Positions 58,410 to 64,000 of a stretch of DNA of 64,000 nt are shown here, one piece after another. Each line of letters starts with the position of its first letter. The stretch's first letter is position 1. A program made the position numbers and the translations under genes. Under the pieces are notes generated by a model. That model was not told the DNA's origin, made no database searches, and was given only the letters and a program-made list of their open reading frames with translations. Origin of the DNA: JAGXLC01 sp041686375 (lineage in GTDB: Bacteria > Bacteroidota > Bacteroidia > Bacteroidales > UBA12077); assembly GCA_041686375.1 (NCBI GenBank), contig JAWLEB010000005.1, positions 56,271-120,270 on the forward strand, written 5' to 3'.

Positions 58410-59204
58410 ATGGATATATTAAGAAGGTCAATAGCACCCATATCACAAGATGCCTGGAATGAAATTGAAGAGCAGGCGAAAATTATCTTTACTAATATTT
58501 TAACTGCAAGAAGGTTTGCAGAAGTTGAAGGTCCAAAAGGTATTGATTATGGTGGAATAAACTTAGGACGTCTTGTACTTTCTGACAAGAAGAAAGTGAA
58601 AGATGTTCGTTATGGCATCAATAAATTTTTACCTTTATTGGAAGCCCGAAAATCTTTTAACATGAACATCTGGGAATTAGATAATGCCGTTCGGGGAGCA
58701 GAAGACATAGATTTAGGACCAATGGAAAATGCAGCTAAAGAAATTGCAGAGTTTGAAGAAAAAGTTATATATCATGGATTGAAAGATGCGCATATTGTAG
58801 GTCTGAAAAACTCTTCTGATCATGATAAAATGAATTTTCCGGAGGAAGGGAAAGACATATTACGTACCGTAACCAGTGCTATTAGACAAATGAACAAGGC
58901 CTCTTTGGAAGGACCTTACAGTCTTGTTCTGGGTGAGGAAAAATGGCAAAACCTGATGGTACATAGTGGAGGATATCCACTGAACAGACAAGTCAAAGAT
59001 ATTATTGGAGGCGAAATAATTCTTAACCCACATATAGATGAGGGGTATCTACTAAGTAACAGAGGCGGAGATTTTAAACTTACCCTTGGTCAGGATTTAT
59101 CAATTGGATATGAATCGCATAATGATAAAAAAGTACAGTTATATTTTACTGAATCATTTACCTTCCAGGTTTTAGAACCTGCTGCTGTAATAGTTTTTGA
59201 GTAG
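58410..59204 (+). CDS. Encapsulin shell protein, family 1 (HK97 fold)
   Basis: Self-assembling capsid-like shell protein of 264 residues that stores iron mineralised by the EncFtn cargo. Diagnostic segments are LRRSIAPISQDAWNEIEEQA at the start, AEVEGPKGIDYGGINLGRL, FEEKVIYHGLKDAHIVGL, GPYSLVLGEEKWQNLM, and the tail VQLYFTESFTFQVLEPAAVI. The length suits a T=1 shell, as for Thermotoga or R. rubrum relatives. A GGAGG site lies 7 bases before ATG. It is followed by a strong terminator, so the cargo and shell form a two-gene operon. No peroxidase or other cargo with a targeting peptide was found in this window. Confidence 0.96.
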   Translation: MDILRRSIAPISQDAWNEIEEQAKIIFTNILTARRFAEVEGPKGIDYGGINLGRLVLSDKKKVKDVRYGINKFLPLLEARKSFNMNIWELDNAVRGAEDIDLGPMENAAKEIAEFEEKVIYHGLKDAHIVGLKNSSDHDKMNFPEEGKDILRTVTSAIRQMNKASLEGPYSLVLGEEKWQNLMVHSGGYPLNRQVKDIIGGEIILNPHIDEGYLLSNRGGDFKLTLGQDLSIGYESHNDKKVQLYFTESFTFQVLEPAAVIVFE

Positions 59205-59218
59205 TTTTTAAGATTGTT

Positions 59219-59268
59219 AAAAAATGTCGGGCAGGAATAGGAATATTTTCTTCGCCCGGCATTTTTTG
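59219..59268 (+). terminator. Rho-independent terminator of the encapsulin operon
   Basis: AAAAATGTCGGGC (59220-59232) pairs with GCCCGGCATTTTT (59254-59266) through 13 bp with one G-U pair, followed by T residues. Confidence 0.9.
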
Positions 59269-59332
59269 TCTTGTATATAATTTTCTCTATAATTGTATCT
59301 TTTTTCGAGTCATCGAGATAAAATTTTGCACA

Positions 59333-59581
59333 ATGGAATGCAGACCTCATTGCGGTGCTTGTTGTATAGTTCCTTCCATAAGTTCACCTATACCCGGTAT
59401 GTCAAATGGTAAACCAGCCGGTTTACCATGTGTACATCTCACAGAGGATTATCTTTGTGGTATTTTTGATGACCCTGGAAGACCTGATGTTTGTAGTGGA
59501 TTTTTAGCTGAGTTATTGTTATGTGGAAATAACAGGGAAGAAGCATTTCACAACCTTAGGAAACTTGAACAGAAAATATGA
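59333..59581 (+). CDS. YkgJ-like Cys-cluster protein (82 aa)
   Basis: An 82-residue Cys-rich protein. Cysteines at 3, 7, 10, 11, 33, 42, 54 and 64 include ECRPHCGACC and the later LPCVHL...YLCGIF...DVCSGF series of the YkgJ/Zn- or Fe-chelating cluster family. No signal peptide. It is 129 bases downstream of the encapsulin shell, after a terminator, so is separately expressed. Metal binding is likely, function unknown. A link to iron storage is conceivable from position only. Confidence 0.75.
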   Translation: MECRPHCGACCIVPSISSPIPGMSNGKPAGLPCVHLTEDYLCGIFDDPGRPDVCSGFLAELLLCGNNREEAFHNLRKLEQKI

Positions 59582-59590
59582 CCTGAATTA

Positions 59591-60121
59591 TTAATTTTCT
59601 GCTTTTTCCTGATATTTTGTGTTTAGCAGAGCCATCATATGGCTTATTGTTGCCATAGCCTCTTGCGTAGGTGCATTTAGTGGTTTTTTCTGCAGCTTGA
59701 GCAGCAATATTCCATACAAGCCTTCAAGACATATTGCAATATCTCCAGCGCCATGTTTTTTTGATTTTAACCGCAAATCTTCAATAGCTGGTTTCGCCTT
59801 GTTGTATGCTTCGATATATTTCAATTCATCTGGATTGTGGAGCAGGTGTTGATGCAATTCATCTAAATATTGAACCAATTCATTCAGAAATTCTAGATGC
59901 CCCTGGTTAATAATTTCCTGCTTTTGCATCTTAGATATCAAATCCTTATACCATATTTTCATCTCTTCTTTTATGTCATAAGGTTGATTGAAATGATCTA
60001 TTATATTTTTTTCTATACTTTCTATATCGAAATTATGTGCTCTAATCATATCCTCTATTTGCCACATGTAGAGGATATATTCAGCTATATTCGTTGCTTT
60101 TCTTTCTTGTGCTATAATCAT
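59591..60121 (-). CDS. DUF4924 family protein
   Basis: A 176-residue, mostly helical cytosolic protein of a family known essentially from Bacteroidota. Motifs I recognise are AQERKATNIAEYILYMWQIEDMIR at the start and GDIAICLEGLYGILLLKLQ near the C-terminus. It is co-directional with and overlaps by 4 bases the S4-domain gene upstream, so the two are co-transcribed. Function unknown; the pairing with an RNA-binding heat-shock protein might suggest translation or ribosome recovery. Confidence 0.8.
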   Translation of the reverse strand: MIIAQERKATNIAEYILYMWQIEDMIRAHNFDIESIEKNIIDHFNQPYDIKEEMKIWYKDLISKMQKQEIINQGHLEFLNELVQYLDELHQHLLHNPDELKYIEAYNKAKPAIEDLRLKSKKHGAGDIAICLEGLYGILLLKLQKKPLNAPTQEAMATISHMMALLNTKYQEKAEN

Positions 60122-60513
60122 TTTAATCCTTTTTTCTTAATTTGATCTAATATTCGTCTTTCTTTTTTAGTAGGTCTGCCAAGTCCTTTTTCCCTGTGTT
60201 CAAATTTATTTTGTTTTCTGTGTAGTTCTAATTTTTGTATTTCTTCTTTCGGTGTTATGTCTTCATAATATTCTTGTGCAATTTTGGCGGCCTGTCTTTT
60301 CCCCAGCAATCCCAGCACCTTATATTTGTAAAATACGGGTCGTTTTTTAACTGTTACAGTTTCTCCAACTTTAACAATTCGTGATGGTTTTACCTGTTGT
60401 CCGTCAATTATGACTTTTCCCTTTTTGCATGCATCTGAGGCTTGACTCCTGGTTTTAAATATTCTCACCGCCCAGAGCCATTTATCTATTCTCAATTGAT
60501 TATTTTTTTTCAT
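60118..60513 (-). CDS. hslR: Hsp15-like S4-domain RNA-binding protein
   Basis: A 131-residue protein with an N-terminal S4 RNA-binding domain: LRIDKWLWAVRIFKTRSQASDACKKGKVII, with the key Trp-Leu-Trp-Ala-Val-Arg and Lys-Thr-Arg. The long C-terminal tail is basic and helical (KAGLGRPTKKER, EQIKKKGL type). HslR binds 50S subunits that still hold a nascent chain and helps recycle them after heat shock. It is first of two genes with DUF4924 and has an ordinary family length. Confidence 0.88.
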   Translation of the reverse strand: MKKNNQLRIDKWLWAVRIFKTRSQASDACKKGKVIIDGQQVKPSRIVKVGETVTVKKRPVFYKYKVLGLLGKRQAAKIAQEYYEDITPKEEIQKLELHRKQNKFEHREKGLGRPTKKERRILDQIKKKGLK

Positions 60514-60852
60514 ACCTATTATTTACGCAACAAATATGAAAATTATTATGATAAATTACAAAAACCAAAAAACACTGAAACAAAAAGCGGAAAGGATGTT
60601 TGACCCTCCTTAAAAGCGTGCTTTTTTCTATATTTTATATATATGGAATCACTCTAACAAGGGTTATGAAATTAATATTTACACATATTCACCTTCTTAT
60701 AACTGTTAGCATTATTTCTACCATTCTCAACCTCTTTTTTTTGCATTGTTCAATTAAGGATCTATGCCCCGACAGAAGTGACATTTTTTACAAACCTGAA
60801 ACGGAGATTCTTGTAAAAGTTTCACGAAACTTTATAAAAAAAATCAATTTTA

Positions 60853-60885
60853 TTTGGTTGGTAATAAAAAAATATTATATATTTG
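60853..60885 (+). promoter_or_regulatory. Bacteroidota-type promoter of the GntR/ABC operon
   Basis: TTTG at 60853-60856, 21-base spacer, TATATTTG at 60878-60885, both matching consensus. The ATG at 60927 gives a leader of about 35 bases. Confidence 0.85.
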
Positions 60886-60911
60886 TAGTGTACTAATATA
60901 CTAATACACTA
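60886..60911. promoter_or_regulatory. Operator-like palindrome for the YtrA-type GntR repressor
   Basis: Half-sites TAGTGTACTAATA (60886-60898) and TACTAATACACTA (60899-60911) are inverted copies matching at 11 of 13 positions. The outer AGTGTA/TACACT halves are those reported for YtrA-type sites in Bacillus, with 12 bases between. It starts right after the -7 element, where a bound repressor would block transcription start. Confidence 0.75.
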
Positions 60912-60926
60912 TAAAACTAAAACACT

Positions 60927-61760
60927 ATGGTAGAAATTGGAAATCTGAATTTTGCATATCCCAGGAAGTCAGAGCTATTTAGTGGCTTATCCCTGGAGCT
61001 TCAGCCCGGAAACATATATGGTTTGCTAGGGCAGAACGGTGCAGGCAAAACCAGTTTGCTCAAGCTGATTACGGGTTTGCTTTATCCTCAAAGGGGTACA
61101 TGCAAAGTACTGAATTATGATTCTTTCAGGCGATATCCTGTGATGTTGTCTGAGGTATACATTATTCCGGAGGAATTTCATTTACCTCCTTTAAAGATAA
61201 AAGAATATGTCAGTATTAACGGTGCCTTTTATCCCGGCTTTGATTATACACAGTTTGATGGCTATATGAGAGAATTTAAGCTGGATAAAACGGAGAAACT
61301 TTCTGCTTTGTCTTATGGCCAAAAAAAGAAAGTTTTACTGGCTTTCGGTCTTGCAACAAATTCCAGGCTCCTTATTCTGGATGAGCCTACAAACGGTCTG
61401 GATATACCATCAAAAAGCCAGTTTAGAAGAATACTTGCCTCTTCTATTTCAGAGGAGAGGATTTTTGTTATTTCCACCCATCAGGTAAGGGATATGGAAA
61501 GCCTTATTGACCCAATTATCGTACTGGATGAAGGAAAGGTCATTTTTAAAAGATCGATGGAAGAAATTGGTCAGCACCTTGCTTTTAAATTGATCAAAGA
61601 GGATAAAAACGGGAATGTTCTGTATTCAGAAGATCTGGTAAGTGGCAAAGCTGCTGTTTTAAAAAACCAGCATAACGAGGAGACACAGGTCAATATGGAA
61701 CTCCTTTTTAACGCCATCATTAATAACGGAAGTGAAATAAACCAAGCATTTAAAAAATAA
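60927..61760 (+). CDS. ABC transporter ATPase (YtrB-like)
   Basis: Nucleotide-binding subunit of 277 residues that heads the operon. Walker A is GLLGQNGAGKTSLLK (about 33-47), signature LSYGQKKKV, Walker B LLILDEPTNGLD, and the switch His is in ISTHQVRDME. The LSYGQ form is typical of YtrB/ABC-2-type exporters. The last 80 residues are a helical extension after the switch. It works with the membrane protein encoded 4 bases later. The operon is controlled by the GntR regulator two genes downstream. Such YtrA-GntR/ABC sets respond to cell-wall-active agents in Bacillus; that role is inference here. Confidence 0.92.
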   Translation: MVEIGNLNFAYPRKSELFSGLSLELQPGNIYGLLGQNGAGKTSLLKLITGLLYPQRGTCKVLNYDSFRRYPVMLSEVYIIPEEFHLPPLKIKEYVSINGAFYPGFDYTQFDGYMREFKLDKTEKLSALSYGQKKKVLLAFGLATNSRLLILDEPTNGLDIPSKSQFRRILASSISEERIFVISTHQVRDMESLIDPIIVLDEGKVIFKRSMEEIGQHLAFKLIKEDKNGNVLYSEDLVSGKAAVLKNQHNEETQVNMELLFNAIINNGSEINQAFKK

Positions 61761-61764
61761 AAAT

Positions 61765-62529
61765 ATGAAGACGAATAATTATTTAACTATAAGCAGGTTA
61801 TATTATTTAATCCAGCGGGATATTAAAACCAATCTCCGGCCTTATCTTATCGGTATTGTGGCAATAGCGGGATTGCTATTGTTAATTTTGGTTATTGACT
61901 CTTATTTTAGAAAGAGTTTGGATTATGAACCTTTTGTGTCTACTTTCTTAATGATTTTTACGATTGGAGGCCTGGTTTTTACGAGTCGCATTTTCAGTGA
62001 ATTGCATCATCCTGAAAAGAGTTATTATTATCTAACACTACCCGCTTCTGCTTTGGAGAAGCTTGTAGCACAATGGCTGTTGAGTGCACCTATAATGATC
62101 ATTGTCTCGTATATAGGTGTTCACGTAGTCGCTTTTCTCGGTGGAATCCTTAGTTCTGCATTATTTCAGATTGATTTTCACTGGCTGAGTCTGACAGAAT
62201 ATGCTTCATCCGATACATGGATAGATTACCTGATTATTCATTCAATTTTTTTCCTTGGTGCCGTGGCATTCAGAAACCATAATTTTATTAAAACGTTATT
62301 ATCAATTTTTATAATAGGGTTTGTAATAATTATATTCATTGGAGGAATGGCATATTTTCTTTTCAGCGGCGAAGAGTTACAAAAAGGTGATATGTGGATA
62401 CAATTCGGAGATCTGTTCGGGCTACCGGCAAATAGTCTGAATACACTCCTTGAAATTGTTTTACAATATATTTTAGCGCCCTTTTTCCTTATTGTTTCTT
62501 ATTTTAAGTTAAAAGAAAGGCAGGTTTAA
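61765..62529 (+). CDS. ABC-2-like membrane protein of the GntR operon
   Basis: A 254-residue hydrophobic protein with six predicted helices (about 30-50, 63-80, 100-128, 155-172, 178-200 and 232-248). The first cytosolic stretch (LTISRLYYLIQRDIKTNLRPYLIG) is amphipathic and basic. It has no recognised motif beyond the ABC-2 permease-like pattern. It lies between the ATPase and the GntR gene with 4- and 1-base gaps. It is most likely the permease subunit; substrate unknown. Confidence 0.8.
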   Translation: MKTNNYLTISRLYYLIQRDIKTNLRPYLIGIVAIAGLLLLILVIDSYFRKSLDYEPFVSTFLMIFTIGGLVFTSRIFSELHHPEKSYYYLTLPASALEKLVAQWLLSAPIMIIVSYIGVHVVAFLGGILSSALFQIDFHWLSLTEYASSDTWIDYLIIHSIFFLGAVAFRNHNFIKTLLSIFIIGFVIIIFIGGMAYFLFSGEELQKGDMWIQFGDLFGLPANSLNTLLEIVLQYILAPFFLIVSYFKLKERQV

Positions 62530-62530
62530 T

Positions 62531-62890
62531 ATGGAATTTCGAGAGAATCAGGCTATATATCTTCAAATTGCTGACCATTTCATTGAAAATATTTTGACTA
62601 AGAAATGGCCGGAAGGGGAGAGAATACCCTCTGTAAGAGAGCTGGCAGTGCAACTGGAGGTTAATCCAAATACGGTTGTTCGTACTTACAACCATCTGCA
62701 GGAGCAAAATATCATATACAACAAGCGGGGAATAGGCTATTTTGTTGCGGAGAATGGATTCATGCAGGCACGGAAACTGAAAAAAGATGAGTTTGTGAAA
62801 CATGATGTTCCTGAATTTTTTCGCAAGATGGAAATGCTGGATATGATGCTTGAAGAGCTTTATGAAATTTATAAAGAACAGAAAAGGTAA
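62531..62890 (+). CDS. GntR-family repressor, YtrA type
   Basis: A 119-residue regulator. The winged helix (about 8-75) contains the GntR signature PEGERIPSVRELAVQLEVNPNTVVRTY and LQEQNIIYNKRGIGYFV. The C-terminal part is only about 40 residues (FVKHDVPEFFRKMEMLDMMLEELYEIYK), a short dimerisation helix pair that defines the YtrA subgroup. It follows the ABC permease by 1 base. It is expected to bind the palindrome at 60886-60911 and repress its own operon until an inducer appears. No effector-binding domain is present, so induction may be indirect. Confidence 0.93.
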   Translation: MEFRENQAIYLQIADHFIENILTKKWPEGERIPSVRELAVQLEVNPNTVVRTYNHLQEQNIIYNKRGIGYFVAENGFMQARKLKKDEFVKHDVPEFFRKMEMLDMMLEELYEIYKEQKR

Positions 62891-62908
62891 AAATTAAAAA
62901 TATATAAT

Positions 62909-63589
62909 ATGAAAACGAGCAATAAAATACTTTTAGGTGGTTTGATAGTAACTCTCATTTTTATAGCCACAGTTTTGATAGTCCTAAAATCGCGTTACCA
63001 GGAAGAAATACAAAACAGGCAGGCCAGTATAGAAAAGCAAGAACGTGAGCTTGAACCTTTTAAATATGTTAACATCAGTGGAAACATAAGGATAAGGTGG
63101 GTTCAGAACAGCGAACAAAAAGTCTTTGTTGAAGCTGATAACAACAGCATCGAGCAGGTTCAAACAGTTGTGGAAGACGACAAGCTCACTATCACATACG
63201 ATGGGGATAACAGTGAATCGTTACCGGTTTTATACCTTCACAGGGATACGTTGAGGCAAATCTTTTTGCAGGGTAAATGTAATTTTAAGACAGAACATGA
63301 AATTTCCCTGGATCAAATTCAGTTAACCATGGAGGATGAATCCCGTGCAATCTTGAAGGGAAAAAGCAACAATGTCGTTATACAATGCGGAGGAGAAAGC
63401 AGCCTCTATGCCAATGAATTTGAAATTACCGATTGTAACATTCATACAACGGATAAGTCCAGCGCAAAAATAAAGGTAACAGACTACTTGTATATTAAAG
63501 CAGAAAATGAAAGCAGTGTTTTGTATTATGGAAAGCCGGAAAATGTGAACATTAATTCCTCAAAAGAAGCTACCACAAGAGGAATATAG
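62909..63589 (+). CDS. DUF2807-like exported beta-helix protein
   Basis: A 226-residue protein with one N-terminal membrane segment (about 7-26) and a putative auto-transporter adhesin head GIN (DUF2807) body. It starts FKYVNISGNIRIRWVQNSEQKVFVEAD, then runs as repeating short strands (ISLDQIQLTMEDESRAILKG; NVVIQCGGESSLYA; ITDCNIHTTDKSSAKIKV; LYIKAENESSVLYYG) of the kind that stack into a right-handed helix. It is last in the GntR/ABC operon, 18 bases after the regulator. It faces the periplasm and may be the envelope protein whose state the transporter serves. No enzymatic motif. Confidence 0.8.
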   Translation: MKTSNKILLGGLIVTLIFIATVLIVLKSRYQEEIQNRQASIEKQERELEPFKYVNISGNIRIRWVQNSEQKVFVEADNNSIEQVQTVVEDDKLTITYDGDNSESLPVLYLHRDTLRQIFLQGKCNFKTEHEISLDQIQLTMEDESRAILKGKSNNVVIQCGGESSLYANEFEITDCNIHTTDKSSAKIKVTDYLYIKAENESSVLYYGKPENVNINSSKEATTRGI

Positions 63590-63637
63590 TCTCCATGATT
63601 CATGGTTTTAAAATGTTTTGTTTACTGATTAATTGTA

Positions 63638-63687
63638 AACCCTGTTCTTTACCTGTTTTTATGTAGTAAGGAGCAGGGTTGTTTTTT
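63638..63687 (+). terminator. Terminator of the GntR/ABC operon
   Basis: AACCCTGTTC (63638-63647) pairs with GAGCAGGGTT (63671-63680) with one G-U pair, followed by GTTTTTT. Confidence 0.8.
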
Positions 63688-63740
63688 GATATTCTTAACA
63701 CATTGCCAGACCAGCCGTTAAAGTGTCTATGTATAAAAGA

Positions 63741-63766
63741 GTCCGCTCTAAAAGCGGGCTTTTTTC
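63741..63766 (+). terminator. Second terminator-like hairpin
   Basis: GTCCGCT (63741-63747) pairs with AGCGGGC (63753-63759) including one G-U pair, followed by six T residues. It backs up the terminator 55 bases upstream. Confidence 0.8.
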
Positions 63767-63829
63767 TATTATTTAAATACATTGCATAACCCAGGCGCGT
63801 GGGGGATGGTGATGTGGCTTATTTAACTG

Positions 63830-63905
63830 ACAACATGCTGAATCATGGTGTTGTACTCATGGAGTGTAGCAACTGCCGTTAGTTTGGCAGCATGAGAATA
63901 GCACC
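63830..63905. ncRNA. Unidentified structured element with alternative hairpins
   Basis: GGTGTTGTACTCATG (63847-63861) and CATGAGAATAGCACC (63891-63905) form a 15-position stem with one mismatch and two G-U pairs. CTGCC (63873-63877) and GGCAG (63886-63890) form an inner stem. ACAACA (63830-63835) can instead pair with TGTTGT (63849-63854), which would disrupt the long stem. I match it to no known RNA. The product, strand and any gene it might control lie outside what can be seen. Confidence 0.4.
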
Positions 63906-63969
63906 ACGATAAAGAGACTGTGTGAAAATGGAAAAAATTTAATATTTCATCCAGTATAAATTTGTTAAT

Positions 63970-63987
63970 AATATTTTCGAAAATATT
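63970..63987. repeat. 18-bp perfect palindrome at the window end
   Basis: AATATTTTCGAAAATATT reads the same on both strands. It could be an operator for a gene beyond the window; AT-rich chance palindromes of this size are rare but possible. Confidence 0.4.
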
Positions 63988-64000
63988 TGAAGTTTTATTT

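Larger units (their letters stand above)
60514..60926. other. Intergenic region before the GntR/ABC operon
   Basis: 413 bases. An open frame from 60666 to 60896 encodes a short hydrophobic peptide with a weak lipobox (FFLHC) but runs through the promoter, so I do not call it. The right end carries the promoter and the GntR-type palindrome (listed). Nothing else was recognised. Confidence 0.4.

Noticed and set aside
60600..60896. 98-codon open frame before the GntR/ABC operon
   Set aside because: It is Lys/Ile/Phe-rich as expected of AT-rich noncoding DNA, its 3' end covers the promoter, and the lipobox-like FFLHC is weak.
63914..63930. GAGACTGTGTGAAAA, resembling the ends of some insertion sequences
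   Set aside because: No transposase and no second inverted end are visible in the window, so it cannot be called.

Overview
The window is AT-rich DNA from a member of the Bacteroidota, most likely an anaerobic or facultative marine or sediment lineage near Marinilabiliales/Bacteroidales. The taxon is an inference. It rests on Bacteroidota-type promoters (TTTG / TAnnTTTG) before several genes, many lipoproteins with a Cys right after a hydrophobic leader, DUF4924, long BNR-propeller and LysM proteins, large hybrid histidine kinases, and an Rnf complex beside flavin-based redox genes. No rRNA, tRNA, CRISPR array or complete transposase gene was seen.

Layout. 1-3.4 kb: end of an rnf operon (rnfC fragment, then D, G, E, A) closed by a terminator. 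3.7-7 kb: a hybrid histidine kinase, a Gate-domain membrane protein, and two tiny tandem lipoproteins sharing a Cys-Pro-Ala-Tyr motif. 7.2-13.8 kb: a secreted BNR/VPS10-like propeller protein, a nitroreductase, an MnmD-like tRNA methyltransferase, an FKBP lipoprotein and a small unknown gene. 13.9-18.3 kb: a NitT/TauT-type ABC importer, with two outer-membrane beta-barrel proteins encoded divergently. 18.6-27 kb: a MacAB-like export operon, a class IV aminotransferase and an orphan MacB/FtsX-type permease. 27-32 kb: endonuclease IV, a SUI1 protein, a DEAD-box helicase, a DCC-family protein and mannose-6-phosphate isomerase.

32-48.5 kb is a signalling block: five histidine kinases (three of them hybrids) and two stand-alone response regulators, interrupted by a pterin dehydratase and a SNF2 helicase. 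The last three signalling genes (44.4-48.5 kb) are bracketed by inverted copies of a short palindromic element. 48.9-55.5 kb encodes a NuoE/HydC-like and a NuoF/HydB-like subunit, then a 1243-residue fusion of ferredoxin, GltD/NfnB-like flavoprotein and formate-dehydrogenase-like domains whose molybdenum site is destroyed, then a rubrerythrin-like protein. I infer an electron-bifurcating NAD(P)/ferredoxin transhydrogenase that would share ferredoxin and NADH with Rnf. 55.6-59.6 kb: a LysM/receptor-like protein, then an encapsulin operon (encapsulated ferritin with C-terminal targeting peptide, then the shell protein). 59.6-63.6 kb: DUF4924 and S4-domain genes, then a YtrA-type GntR/ABC operon with a clear promoter and an operator-like palindrome. 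The final 200 bases hold a strongly structured, unexplained element.

Common threads are redox and iron handling (Rnf, bifurcating complex, rubrerythrin, encapsulated ferritin, nitroreductase), envelope export, and dense two-component signalling.
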